In this document: positions 43,520-57,000 of the stretch, one piece after another | Position numbering within the stretch: the first letter of the stretch is position 1 | Layout: the number at the start of each line of letters is the position of its first letter | Assembly (NCBI RefSeq): GCF_047511655.1 | Contig: NC_133401.1 | Coordinates: 16,242,501 to 16,306,500 of the forward strand | Direction of reading: 5' to 3' | From: Castor canadensis | Lineage: Eukaryota > Chordata > Mammalia > Rodentia > Castoridae | Length of the DNA: 64,000 bases | The notes under the pieces: generated by a model | What the model saw: only the letters and a program-made list of their open reading frames with translations | Database searches by the model: none | What the model was told of the DNA's origin: nothing | Made by a program: the position numbers and the translations under genes

Positions 43520-43975
43520 TCTTTGAGACAAGATCCTACTGTGCAGCCCAGGTTGGCCTCAAACTCTCCATTCTCCTGCCTCAACCTCCCGAGTGCTGGG
43601 ATTATGGGCAGGAACCACCAGGCCCAGCAACAAAGCTGTTTTTAAATCTGCAAAGAATCCAGTCAACTAGAGATGTGTGCATATGTAATTATATAAACAC
43701 CCACAAATTGCAACATACTATCAACTCCGACTTCCTGGTGCTCACATCAAAGCCACTGAAAGTGTCACTTTCACAGAGAAGGGGAAGTCCTCTGGACTTT
43801 TTTTTTTTTTTTTCTTCAGTATTGCGTTAGAACTCAGGGCTTTCACCTTGAGTGATGGGTTTTTTCAAGATAGGGTCTCCAGAACTATTTGCCCAGGCTG
43901 CCTTCAAACCCTGATCCTCCTGATCTCTGCCTCCTGAGTAGCTGGGATTACAGGCGTGAAGCATCAGCGCCCAGC
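43520..43975 (-). repeat. B1-like SINE and composite SINE
   Basis: B1 copy 43520-43630 (CAACCTCCCGAGTGCTGGGA); composite copy from the T-run near 43800 to GCGTGAAGCATCAGCGCCCA. Confidence 0.8.
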
Positions 43976-44746
43976 TAATGTTCTCTGGACATCTTACTTC
44001 AGCCTGGGCAAACAGAGGTTAAGCAGTTCCCAGGGAAAGACAGGAACCACAGCCCAGAGAGGGGCAGCTTCCTGCCCGCTGTCACACAGCCCGGAAGCTC
44101 CAAGAGTCTCCGTGTCTCTGAGTTCAAACGTGCGTGAGTTCCAAGCCCGTCTCAGGGCTGACCCCTGGCTGCCTCCTCTTTTGGACTTCTCAGGGAAAAA
44201 AAAAATAAAATAAAATGGCACAGGGCAGGAAGCATCCATCACTCCCTGTCCAGCTCAGGCCGGAGGCACAGGGGTCAGCAGAGAGATGCCCTCGAGGTCT
44301 CTGTGGGGACCAGGATCCGGCGGGGCTGGGGGTGAGAGGCTGCACATTTTCCCACCCTGACATCTTCCTGTGTCAACCCAGGAGGGCGCCCTGGATGCTG
44401 CCGGCCCTACCCCCAACCTCCTTCCTCTCAGAACACAGCTTCCCGCCAAGGATGGATGAGGAGGCCATGCCAAGGTGGTGCCACCAGGCCCAGAGAAGAA
44501 AGGCAAACACTTTGGGCTGGACAAAATAACCGACTATGGCTCAGAGTAGCCAAGGGCCCACCTCAGAGCCACACAGCCCAGGGCACCGGCAGCTCCTGGC
44601 CTCCCTCAGGCCTCCCGGGGCTCCTCTGCCCGGGAGCTGGAGCCCAGCCCGGCCTTGGGCGTGTGAGAAGCCCTTGGCCCGGGGCCCTGCCGGCCCTTCC
44701 TCCCCCATGCTGGGCTCAGCCCTTCCTACAGTTAAATAGAAACCTC

Positions 44747-44752
44747 TTTATT
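44747..44752 (-). promoter_or_regulatory. EXOC3L2: Poly(A) signal of EXOC3L2
   Basis: TTTATT on + reads AATAAA on minus, about 350 bases beyond the stop; the 3' UTR runs to roughly 44735. Confidence 0.85.
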
Positions 44753-45099
44753 GTAAGTATCGAACATTCTTAATAGTTGGATTCAGGCCAGACCTTGAGG
44801 TTAGGGGAAGGGGGAGTGGGGCTGGGAAATTTCTGAAGAACCTTCCAGAAGGCCACTGGCCACACTGGGCTGTGGGGGAGGGGTGCTGGGAATGGGGTCG
44901 GTGGCCTTGGGCAGGGCTCTGCTCCCTCTGGTCTCCGGTTCCCTTCTGTAGGGTGTGTTTGGGGCTGGGTGGGGACTCTGAGGCCCCTTCCATCCCAGGG
45001 CTCTGAGTCCCAGGCAGAGAGTCATAGGGGACCCCAGGGGAGGATGGCGCATCAGCAGCAGACTGGGGGACACTGAGGCGAGGGGCTGGGAGGGGAGCC

Positions 45100-48000
45100 T
45101 CAGCGGCGGGCCCGAGGCCTGGCTGGAGATGGAGGCCGAGGCCGCAGGGGCAGACAGGCCAGACTGGGCCTGGCCAGCCGGGAGACAGGGAGGTGACCCA
45201 AGAGGAGAGGGAAACTGAGGCAGAAAGACGGGCGGGGCACAGGGATGTCGGAGAAGAAAGCTCGGTCCCGAGGAGGTGACAGGGCTCCACCCTCAGAGAG
45301 TTCCAGGTCCCGGGCCACCGCCAAGATCTCCTGGCGGGCGGCCGTGCTGTGTAGGCCGCGGATGTCCAGGAGAGCTGCTACGTGCTTCCGCCTGGGGACA
45401 GAGGGACAGACAGGTCCACGGGGGTCCCTGGCTCCGTGTGACCCCCAGCTGTGTCCTGCCCGAGCTCTGGAGCTCATTTGCCCCTGGTCCTGTGTCATCG
45501 CCTGTCCCCTCCCTTCCCTCATGTCAGATCCCTGCTCTGGAGTCTTCCCTCCACTCCAGACTAACTCAGTCCCCACCCACGGGAGCCCAGGTGGCTCCTG
45601 TGTCCAGCCTGGTTCCTGTCACCCGCTCAACTCCAAGCAAACCCGTTTCATGGTGCCTGTCCTCTCTAAGGGCCCCACTGTCACCACTTACACCTAGCCC
45701 AGAAGTGTCACCCCCCCCAACCCTCACCTCCCCCAGGTCAAGCCTAGAGCCTTCCGCACCACTGAATTCTGAAACCATCATCCAAACTTCCATTCAGTGC
45801 CTCTCCACGTAGGTCATTCTAGAACATTCTTCCCCAAATTTAGCCTCAGAATATTCACTTCACCACCACGCCCAACCCATTCCCAGAATCAAGGGCCACC
45901 AAAATTTCTCTCCAAGGAGTAAAAGTCACCTTAGAGACCCTTCCCTTCCACCCCCCATCCAACCCACCAGAAATGTCCCCTTGTCCCCCACCTCAACTCC
46001 AGCTCACTGATCCAAAACACACCTCCAGAATCACCATATATTTCAACTTAAGATTCTGAGCCCCGACATTCATTTCCAGAACTTTCGTTTCATACAGAGA
46101 TCTGGGGCCTTGGCAAACGCCACCTTCCTCCCCACCCCCCAGAGCAGTGCCTTTACCGCCCCCCATAACCCTTTACCCTGAAGCTCCAAAACGTACATCC
46201 TAAATGCAGCTTGAAGGCTGGGTGCACTGGCTCACTCCTGTAATCCTGGCTAGTTGACAGGCAGAGACTGGGAGGGTCACAGTTTGGGAGGGCCGCTGGC
46301 ACTCACAGAGAGCACTGTGGTGTGACAGTATAGTGTCCTGACTTTTGAGCCAGTCTATCCCTGGGTTCAAGTCCCAAGGGCATCACCTTGTTAACTGTGG
46401 AATTTTGGTAGCATGGGTTCTGCCTGACACAGATGAGTTGCTCCCTGAATATTTTCTAAAATAAATTACTTTTCTTTTTTTTGGTGGGACTGGGGTTTGA
46501 ACTCAGGGCTTCTCACTTGTAAAGCAGGCGCTCTACCACTTGAACCACTCTGCCAGTCCATTTTGCTGAACTATTTGCCCTGGCTGGCCTTGAGCCTTGA
46601 TCTTTCCAATCTCAGCCTCCCAGTAGCTAGGATTACAGGCATGAGCCACCAGCACCCAGCTAAACTAATTTAATTTAACTTTTTCGTTTTTTTTTTTCTT
46701 TTGGCAGTACTGGGGTTTGAACCCAGGTCCTTACACACGCTAGGCCAGTGCTCTACCACTGGGCCACCCCCCAGTCCTAACTGTGCCTGCCAGGGAGTTG
46801 GAACTGACGTAAAGACTCAATGAGCAAAACTGAGCAGGGTGACGCTCCTGCAATTCTCGCTAACCCAAAGGCAGAGATTGGATAGAAGTTCAAGGTTAGC
46901 CTGGGCAAAAGTTTGCAAGACCCCATCTCAACCCATAAAAGCCTGGGAGGGGCTTGCCTGTCGTTCCAGCTGCACGGGAAGCGTAAATATGAGCCCAGAG
47001 GTCCAGGCATCAAAGTGAGACCCTATTAGCTAAATAACCTAAAGGAAAGCACTGGCAGAGTGGCTCAAGTGGTAGAGTGCCTGCTTAGCAAGTTCGAGGC
47101 CCCGAGTTCAAATCCTACTACAGCCAAAGAACAAGTGGCATTGTTATCGCAGGCTCAGATGACACTGAAAGATGAATTGTAATAATCGTACAAGGACGGT
47201 ACTATTACCCCTAGGGAGCCCAAGAGGAAACTGAGGCTCGGACAAGGTCACTCAGAAAGGAAGTGGCCCAGCAGGATGGTGCCTGTGCCTGCCACCGCCT
47301 GCTGCGTGTGCGCCCGCGTGCCCATGCGTGTCCCCGTGTCCCCCACGGTTCCCTGCCGGGCTGGCCCTTCCTGCCGCCAGCCCCCCTGCCCTGGGCTTTC
47401 CTGTGGCCGCCTGTTTGTTTGCAAGACCTGGTGGTGGTGGTGGCGGCGGGAGGAAAGTCTTATTAATAATGCCCTGACTCGAGCAGGAAACGGCCGTCAG
47501 ACACGCTCGCCGCCTCCCTCGCCGCCGGGGAGGCAGGAAACGCAGGGACGGATGCCAAGGCCGCCGGGGACCTGGGCCAGGGACGGCGGGGTGGCCGGCC
47601 CGCTCACCTGATGTCTGGGTAGTCCCGCACCAGCACCCCGACCTCCACCTGGATGCTGGGTGTGTCTTCCAGCCGCAGGACCTCAGCCAGGTGTGGCACC
47701 ACCGCATCCAGCCACGTAGCCTGGGACTCCTGCGGGGAGGGTGGGGACAGCCCAGAGCTCACACTTTGCTCATGTCCCCTCCCCTGACCACCACCCTTCT
47801 CCCAAGGCCCAGCCTTACTCCTCCTGGCCTCGGTTTTCCCCATCTATAAAAAGGATCTGAAGTCAAGACTGGCCAGGGGTTGTTTAGCTGAGACTTTTGG
47901 ATATTTGAAGGAAAATCCATTAGCTAATCTATTTCCAGATTTGCAGATAATTTGGGAGCTGGACAAAACTGTTCGGGAGGCTGAGGCAGGAGGATGGTGA

Positions 48001-51000
48001 GTTCCAGGCCAGCCTGGCCTACATAGGGAGAACCAGTCTCAAAACAACAAAAGCAAAAAAATAAAAATAGAGACAAAACTTATTCCAAGGGCTGTGACTC
48101 AGCTAGAGCGCTAGCTTCGCGTATGCAAGGCCTTGGGCTCCGTCCCCAGCCGGGAGGGGGAGGTGATGTGGTCAGGTGGGGACGACACCAAGTCCAAGTT
48201 CACAGAATGTTACCATTAGAGGGAAACTGGACAAAGTGTCCAGGGGGAGCAGTGCCCTCTGTTTTCTTGGGACAGCCTACAAATCCGCAATTATCTCTTT
48301 AAAGAGTTTCAAAACATTTCAAGAACTGCAGCCCAGAAACTGGAAAAGTTTGAAGTGGGTCCCGGCGGGTTACAACGGGGTCAGCTTTGGTGGCTTTAGA
48401 TTCCTGGACTTGGAGAGGTTAGGGTTCCGAGTTTCTGTCGCACTTAGCTTGCAGATGTGCTCACAAGAATGGCTAGCGTTTGTCAACTCTGCAACGCGAT
48501 TAACGGGACTTGGCCGATGGCATCCCGGTGACAATGGGCCGGGACCATTCTTTCCGTTTTGCGCTTGGAGAGCGCGCCCTGGGCGCACCGATCGGATTCC
48601 CACGATCGCTGGACAGCGGCACCCCCCGCCCAGCACCCCGTGTCCCCCCGTGTCCCCCCGCGTCCCCGCGCCCGCCGCCGGGGCCGCACTCACCAGCCGC
48701 CGGAACAGGCGCTGCAGCTGCGCCGCGTCCTCCCGCAGCCGCCCCGCCACGCGGCCTCGGGTCCGCGCGGAGCGGCAGCGCAGACGCCCGCGGAGCAGGG
48801 GCCGCACGTACTCCACCAGCGCGCGCCGGTGCAGCTCCGCCACCAGCGCCTGGGGACCGCGGAGGGTGTGAGCCCCGCCCACCCGCGACACCGATCGGGA
48901 CCCCGGCGCGCCAACCTCGCCCCGAGTGTTCTCTTGACTGTCCTGCCCGTGTCGCCCTTGTTCCCAGGGACTCGCCTCCCCGCCCCCCCCCCCGCGCCCC
49001 CCGCGCCCCCCGCGCCCCCGCGCCCCCGCTCGCGCTCACCTGGTAAGGCTCATCCTGCATCCGGCGCAGGGCCAGGGCCTGAGCACCCAGCGCCCCCACG
49101 ATGCCGTCCAGGGCCTCCGGGCTGCTCACCCACTTCCGGCGCATCAGCTTGTTGAAGTGCGGCTGGGGGACAGCGCGTGGGGGAGTCACCCTCTCTCCCT
49201 TCTCCCGCCCCTCCTCCCGCTTTAAACCCTGCTGAGCCGAACCGGCTGGGCCGTGCTTGGGCACACATCAGGGAGGAGAAAGCCCCTGCCCTGCCCTCCT
49301 GGGGCTCGCCGTTCAGAGGGACAGATAGATTGGTCCCCAGATAGTAACAGCACAGAGTTGCAGGGCCCATGAGTGCGGGAGGCCCAGAGGGGATGCCTAA
49401 CTGGCATAGCAGTCAAGGAGGGCTTCCTGGAGGGGGGGAATTGGAGGCTGAGAATCAGAGAATGAGCATGGCTAGTCAGGTGAGGAGTGAGGGGACCCAT
49501 GGCTCCATCAGAGGGAAGAGCTACAGATTTCAGATGGGTGTGAGGGGACAAGGACCAGGGCAGAGATCCATGTGACTGACAACACCACCTGCATAATTCA
49601 CCAGGAACAGTGCAAAATGCAAACTGGGCACCCGCTTACAACAAGTAAGACTCTTAGGCCAGGTGCAGTGGCTCATGCCTTTAATCCCAGCTACTTGGGA
49701 GGCAGAGACAGGAGGATGAACCACGGAGGCTAGCCTGGGCAAAGATTTGAGACAAAATACAAACAGAAGGGATGTGAGTGTGGCTCTGGGGTAGAGCTCC
49801 TGCCTAGCAAGGCAAGTCCCAGGTGGGGGACGGTTGGAATTTTAAGACAGTGACCTCACAGGTGGTACAAGATGCAGGGTGGAGACCAGCCATGCAGGGC
49901 CCAGCATGCAGGGTAGAGGAGAGCCAGCCTTCCCCCCGAGGCGGGGGGGAGGGAGGACAGGGATTGGGGAGCCATGGTGGGTTTTGAGCAGGGGAAGGAG
50001 AAACCAGGTCAGGTTTGTGTTTGTTTTTTGTTTTTTTCCAGTACTGGGGTTTGAACTCAGGGCTATACTTTTTTTGTGAAGGGTTTTTCAGGATAGGGTC
50101 TTGTGAACTATTTGCCTGGGCTGCCTTCGAACCGTGATCCTCCTGATCCCTGCCTCCTGAGTAGCTGGGATTACAGGTGTGAGCCGTCAGTGCCCAGCTA
50201 GGTTTGTGCTTTACCACAGATGGGAGGACTGAGGGAGGAGGCTGGAGGTGGAGGGCAGGAGGAAGGGGGATCCAGGTGGTTGAATTCATAGGCGTTTTGA
50301 GCCCCACATGTAGGGGAGGCATGCAGAAGAGCCTGGGGGCTGGTGGCAATGGGTCTGTCCCTGAGATGGAGCTGGGGGGGGTGACACTGCAACCTGGGTG
50401 GACACAGGGAATGTGAGGGGCTGAGACTACTGAGGTGACATCCAGGGGTCTGAAGCAGGTCCCCATACCTCACTTCTTCAGCAACCTCATCCTGACAGCA
50501 GCCCTGTTTCTGAACCTCCAAAAGCGGGGCGTGGGGGAACTCATGGAAAAGCAGGGCATAAAGTGACCCTGGGGGAGGGTCCTCCCAGACCACACCCGCC
50601 TCGTGCGCACACGAAATGCACACGCACGCACACATGCAATGTATGCACGCATGCGTACAGCACACGTGTACACGCTGCATACCTGTGCACATGTGCGCAC
50701 ACACTTCCCCAAACTCATGGCAATCACATGGCATCTGAACACAGCTCTACAAGTCCCTGTCCCTTTCTGATGTCCCCTCCCCTCTGTCACATTGTCTCTC
50801 CCAATCTCTCTCCTTTCCTTTCTCCCAGAACGACCTTGTTTGCTCAGACTTTCCCTACTTCTTGCCCTCTCTGCCTCAGAACATATACAGAGATTTATAG
50901 ATTAAAATGACAGACTTGAGCCGAGTGTGGCAGTGCAGGCTGTAATCCCAGCACTCGGGAGGCTGAGGCGGGAGGATAGAGGATTCAAGGCCGGCCTGGG

Positions 51001-54000
51001 CTACAAAATGGCATCCTCACAAAAGTGACAGTGTCACAAAAACAAACAAATTAGGAAAAACCCCATAGACTTGAGCTGGATTACTGAGGCCGTGCTTTAT
51101 TCGGGCCCTCAGTAAAATGAAACCGACACTAGACCCATGTCACAGGAAGGTGCTGAGAATAAAGTCACCCGATGTCCTCAGCTTCTATTGCTGCTCCATT
51201 TGTAACGTGTCAAGTGACATTATTGGCTATAACTGTTTATAAAAGGATTTCTTATCTTTTGGAGATATTTGCTGAAGTGTCAACTGATGAAATGACATAA
51301 TGTTAGGGGATTCTAAATGGTTCTCTGGAGCCGAGAGCAGTGGCTCACAGCTGTAATCCCAGCTACTTGGGAGGCTGAGATCGGAAGGATCAGGGTTTGA
51401 GGCCAGCCTGGGCAAATAGTTCTCAAGACCCCATGTCCAAAATAACCACAGCAAAATGGACTGGAGGGGTGGCTCAAGCTATAAAGCACCTGTTTTGCAA
51501 GCGCAAAGCCCTGAGTTCAAATCCCAGTCCCACAAAAAATGCCAACCAATTTTTGCCCTGGAGCTGCATACAGTCCAGTGGGAGGGGGCGGATTTTAGGG
51601 GGCGGCTGGGGCTCAGTGGTAGAGTGCTTGCCTAGCACGGGAGGCCTTGGGTTCCATACCCAGAATCTTAAAGGGAGGAACAACAAGAAAGCAACACTAT
51701 CTAGAGAGGTAGGCCAGGGTAAATGCTTTAGGAGGGGAGGGGTGTCTCAAGTTTCTTCTAACAGATGGGGGTCTTGCTCCGTTGTCCAGGCTGGCCCTGA
51801 TCTCCTGGGTTCGAGTGACCCTCCTGCCTCAGCCTCCCAAATAGCTGGGACTACAGATGTGCACTACAGTCCCCTGCTTACCAAGGACTACTTCAAATCA
51901 TCAGGGAGGCGGGCCTCACTAAGAAGGTGAAATTTGAGCCAAGACTTGAAAGAGGTGCTGACGGGAGCCACGGGGCTCTCAGAGGGAGAGCATGCTAGGC
52001 AGAGGGAAAGGCAAGTACCAAGGGCCAGGGCCAGGAAGGTGCTGGCTGAGTTAAGGGGCAGCCAAGGGGCTGGTATGGCTGGAGTGCAGTGTGTGAGGCA
52101 GAAGGCGGGAGGAGATGAGGTCCAAGAGAGGAAGGGACAGACTTGTGCCATGACAGGGATTCTGGCTTTTGCTCTGTGGGCTCTGGCTGTTCTGACACAA
52201 TTTGGAGCTCAGAGGGGAGCCCTCATCACGGCCTAGTTGCAGAATTTGAACCCAGTCCCTCAGGGCACCAAAGGGCCCCAAGAGACTGGGAATGGGGCTC
52301 AAAGACGTAGAAGAGTTGGGTATGATTTGGGGCAGCTCAGTGTGCCTAAGCCCCCCTCCTGCTGGTAGCTGTCCTCCCCAGGGCCATAGCCACCCACCTT
52401 TTCCTTCCTGTACCCCCCCAAACAGCCCCAGCATGGCCGTCACCCCCACTGCACCCTGTTTCCCCCAACACCGAGTCCTGGGCTGGTGGGAACTGGGGGG
52501 ACTCCCTGTCCTGGCCCAGCCCCTCCCTGTCCCCTGCCTTGCTCACCTGCAGCTCCTGGAACAGCAGGTCAGCCAGGACACGGTGGCAGAGCCGGGTCAC
52601 ACGGTCCAGGGCGCTGGCTGAAGCTTCCCTGGCAGGCTCACTTTCGGGGGGTCCTACCCTGGCCAGGCGCTCGGCCAGAGCCCTGCGGGGATCAGTGGAG
52701 CCAAAGTCAAGGAACCCCAAAATCTCAGCCCAGCTGCTTGGAGTGTTCTTCCCTTAGATGAACTTGTTTTGTGGGGTACAGGAGTGACTGGGGGTGAGGC
52801 AGTGAGGAAGATGAGGGTTTGAGAATTATCGGGGTGCCCAGGAGGCTGGGGCATCTGGGGACTAGGGGTGCCAGGGAGGTTGTAAAATGTTTAGGATTGG
52901 AGGATGTTGGGGTCTGGGGAATTTTGGGGATATGGAGGATATCTGGGAGGATAGCTGAGGCTGAACTGTCTTGGGGTGTCTTGGGTATTTGGGGGATGGA
53001 AGAGGTCTCCCTGGGTTTTTGTTTCTCTTCTTGTTTTCTGGTGAAAGTGTAGAGCTCTGTGATTCTAAATATACCTCTGCAACTCTGAAATTCCTTTTTG
53101 CAGTACTGGGATTTGAACTCAGGGCCTCATGCTGGCTAGGCAGACCCTCTGCCACTTAAGCCACGCCCTCGGCCCTTTTGGCTTTGCTTATTTTTAGATA
53201 GGGTCTCTATTTTTGCCTGGGGCTGACCTCGCTCGGAGCACAATCCTACATTAACTTCCCAGGTAGCTGGGATTATAGTTGTGCACCACCAAACCTGGCT
53301 TTGCGATTCTGGAATTCCTCCTAGCCCTCCTCCCTTCCTTCCTATAGACCTCCTTCTGGAAGTGTACCCCTCAGAGGCCCCACACTTATGAGAGGTGACA
53401 CGTGTGCAGGGTTCTTGTCTATGGGCATGACTAAATCACTGACAGGACAGTCGACCAGTGGGATATGGTTCAGATATTTAAAAAGTGCGAGGGTGCAGGT
53501 GTGGTGGTGCACACCTGTAATCTCAGCACTGGGAAGGTTGAAGCAGGAGGATCTTGAGTTTGAAGCCAACCTGGACTACAGAGTGAGACCCTGTCTCAAA
53601 AAAAAAAAAAAATCCAAAACCAAATAAACAAAAAATGGAGCAATGGAAGTTTTTTAGTTTAGTTTTGTTTTGTTTTGCGGGGCTGGGGCTGGGCGCCAGG
53701 GCCTGGCATGCCCCGAAGCACTCCACCACTGAGCTGCACCCCAACTCCAGAGGATGAGGAGTCTTTAGGTGATAACGGAAAGGTCACCATGCTGTTAAGA
53801 GGAAAAGGGAGAAGCAGGCACAATATTCTATTTGCATTGTCAGTCCTCTGTATCCTCAACCAGCCTCGGCTGGAAAGTATTCAGAAAAAAATTTCATCCA
53901 GGTCAGGACAGATGGCTCACTCCTGTAATCCCAGCCACTCGGGAGGCAGAGCTCAGTTGGAAGCCAGCCTGGATAAAAAGTTCTCAAGACCCCATCTCCA

Positions 54001-57000
54001 ACAACAAAAGCTGGGTGTGATGGTGCTCACCTGCCATCCCAGCTACACGGGAAGCATAAGTAGGAGGATCACAGTGCAGGCCAGCCTAGCCTAATATGGA
54101 GTGAGACCCTATCTTAAAAATAACCAAAGCAAGCCAGGCACCTGTGGTGCACACCTATAATCCTAGCTACTGGGAGGCTAAGATCGGGAGGACTGAAGTT
54201 CGAGACCAGCCCAGGCAAACAGTTCACCACACACCATCTCCAAATTAACCAGAGAAAACTGGACTGGAGGTGTGGACTGGAGGTGTGGGTCAAACAGGAG
54301 AGCACCTGCTTTGCAAGCATGCAGCCCGGAGTTCAAAATCCAGTCCCACCAAAATCCAAAAATAAATAATGAAGCAGAGGGCTGGGGGAGTAGTTCAGGT
54401 GGAGCGATTGCCTAGCAAGGGTGAGGCCCTGAGTTCAAACCCCAGTGCCACCCCAAGAAATATATGTGTATATGTGTGTACATACTCGAGATCCATGTTT
54501 TGAGTGCTGGGATTACAGGCAGGAACCACCACACCTGACTACATTATCAATTTTTTAGATGCAATTTAAGGGCTCAGGGTGTACCAATAAGCAAGTAAAT
54601 AAGACTAAGTGCAATTTAAGACAAGTTAATAAAAAAACTAAGTAAGATAAAAAGGCATATATATATTTCTTAGTCTTTGAGTGCAGCATCTAGGTTTCCA
54701 TAATCCTAACATGTCAATATTCTGATTGTAATTTTAATCCTCCAGGATGCTGTGGGCTATTTCTACAACTTGCAGATTTTTTATGCTACTTTTTTCTTTT
54801 TTGTAGCACCTGGGGTTTGAACTCAGGCCCTCAGGGTTGCTCACGGGTGCTCTACTACTTGAGCCATGCCTCCAGCTGTGTTTTATGTTGGATTTTTTTC
54901 AAGATAGGATCGGGTGAACTATTTGCACAGCTGGCTTCAAACCATGATCCTCCTGATCTCTGTCTCCTGAGTAGCTGGAATTACAGGCGTGAGCCACCGG
55001 TGCCTGGCTCCAGATTTTATGCTTCTAAGCTTCCATGGGTCAGCTCTGGTGCTTTTTTTTTTTTCCTTTGGTGGTATTGAGGTTTGAACTCAAGGCTTTG
55101 CACTGGTTAATCAGGCACTCTACAGCTTGAGCCATGCCTTCAGCCCTACCATGGGTCAGCTCTGGGATCCCCACCCAGGAATGGGGCCCCCTTCCCTTCA
55201 GCTGCCACGCACTCACCTCAGGGGGGGCCCACAGTTGACCAGGGCGATGGTCCTGCTGATGTAGGAGTCAGGTGGCAGCTCCCGGATTCCTGGGTTCTCG
55301 TGGAATCGCTCCACGCGCTGCTGGAAGCTGGGGGGGAAGGTACAACTGACATGGTATACGGGGCACCCACGGGGCTGCCCCCACCACCTGCCAAAGCCTG
55401 TGATCTGACCCCAGTACCTTTGCCCATCATCTCCTCCGTCACATCCCCAGTCCTGATGCCCCGGCCTTCCCCCCGCACCTAGCCCCAGTCTCCTACCTCT
55501 GCAGGAACTCCGCCAGCCCCCCCAGGCAGCAGTGCGCCATGCGTTCCCCAAACTCCTTGCTGATGCGGGGGGCTCTCTCTGTGTGCTGTTCCAGCAGCTG
55601 CACGGGCCAGAGGGAAGAAAAGGGGTGCAGTGGTGTGGACAAGGTGCTCCTTCCCCACCCACTCGGCACGGTCCATCTGACCTCCATCAGATGCTTTTTG
55701 TTTTGTTTTGTTTTTTTGGGACTGGGATTTGAACTCAGGGCTTCACACTTGCAAAGCAGGTGCTCTACTGATTGAGTTACACCTCCAGTCAATTTTGCTG
55801 TGGTTATTTTGGAGATGGGGTCTCACGAACTATTTGCCCAGGCTGGCCTCTAACCTCAGTCCTCTAGATCTCAGGCTCCCAAGTAGCTAAGATTGCTGGT
55901 GTGAGCCACCAGCGCCCACACTCTTCCTTCTTACCTCACACACATCCTGGGCCAGGTTGCTGGGGTGATCGGTCACACCACCCCATCGCTCTTCGTCCTC
56001 CTGCAGTACTCGAAGGAGGGCTGCCCGTGTCTGAGCCTACAGTGGGGAGAAGGGGACAGGCTGGATTCCAGCCAGGAGCTCTAAGCTCAAGGTGCTGCTG
56101 TGGAGAGAGGCAGGGCCAGAAAACTTCCCCAAGGCCTTCCCCTCCTGCCTAAAGTTTGAGCTTTCTGTTTGTTTGTTTTGGTGTTTCTGGGGCTTGAACT
56201 CGGGGCCTCACAGCTTGCTAGGCAAGTGTGCTCCGCCATTTAAAGCATTCCAGCAGCTCTGGTTTGAGCTTTCTGTAAAGAGCCTGTGGTTTTCAGCTTC
56301 CTCCATCTCACAGTCATTTTTTAGCCAGGCCCTGATGGCTCATGCCTGTAATCCCAGCTACTCAGGAGACAGAGATCAGGGGGATCGTGGTTCGAAGCCA
56401 GCCCAGGGAAATAGTTCTCAAGGCTATATCTCACAAAAAAAAAAACCCATCACACAAAAAAGGACTTGTGGCATGGCCCAAATGGTATGAGTGACTGCTT
56501 AGCAAACGTGAGGCCTGAGTTCAAATCGCAGTACCAATAAATAAATAAATAAAAAGAATTGCAAGCTTTGTGAACCTCTGAATCACTGGTCAATGGGCTG
56601 TTTTCAACTAACAAGTCAAAGTGACTAGGTGCAGTCACTAGGTGTGATTCCACCAGGCCCCGGAGGAATCTGCATCTGGATGCCATGGCTAGAGCAAGAC
56701 TGACAGACGGGAAACGCCACTGTGGCCAGCTGCAGGTTGATGGCAGGGGCCAATGGACTCCGTGGTGCCTGTGCCCAGCCTGTCATTAACCATATCATCT
56801 GCTCATGAGCAAAGATCCTTTGACGCCCTATTGCTGAGTTAAGGTCGTCTTGCTCTAAAAGTTTTTTTTGGTGGCACTGGGATTTGAACTCAGGGCCTCA
56901 CACTTGTTAGGCAGGTGCTCTACCACTTGAGCCACTTCACCAACCCTTTATTGTGTTGGGTTTTTTCCAGATAGGGTCTTATGAACTAACTGCCAGGGAC

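Larger units (their letters stand above)
27151..44740. other. Large intergenic region between BLOC1S3 and EXOC3L2
   Basis: About 17.6 kb dominated by SINEs with L1 relics at 31.3-33.3 and 39.6 kb. Non-repeat islands lie at 29.0-29.75, 30.7-31.3, 36.5-37.8, 42.0-43.1 and 44.0-44.7 kb. No protein gene is supported, although the 29.0-29.3 kb block looks like a promoter. Confidence 0.7.
49163..52546 (-). other. EXOC3L2: EXOC3L2 intron 7
   Basis: A 3.4-kb intron with about six SINEs, an alternating purine-pyrimidine tract near 50600-50705 and otherwise unique sequence. Confidence 0.85.
52683..55216 (-). other. EXOC3L2: EXOC3L2 intron 6
   Basis: A 2.5-kb intron; more than half is SINE sequence (53094-54462, 54798-55147). 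Confidence 0.85.
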
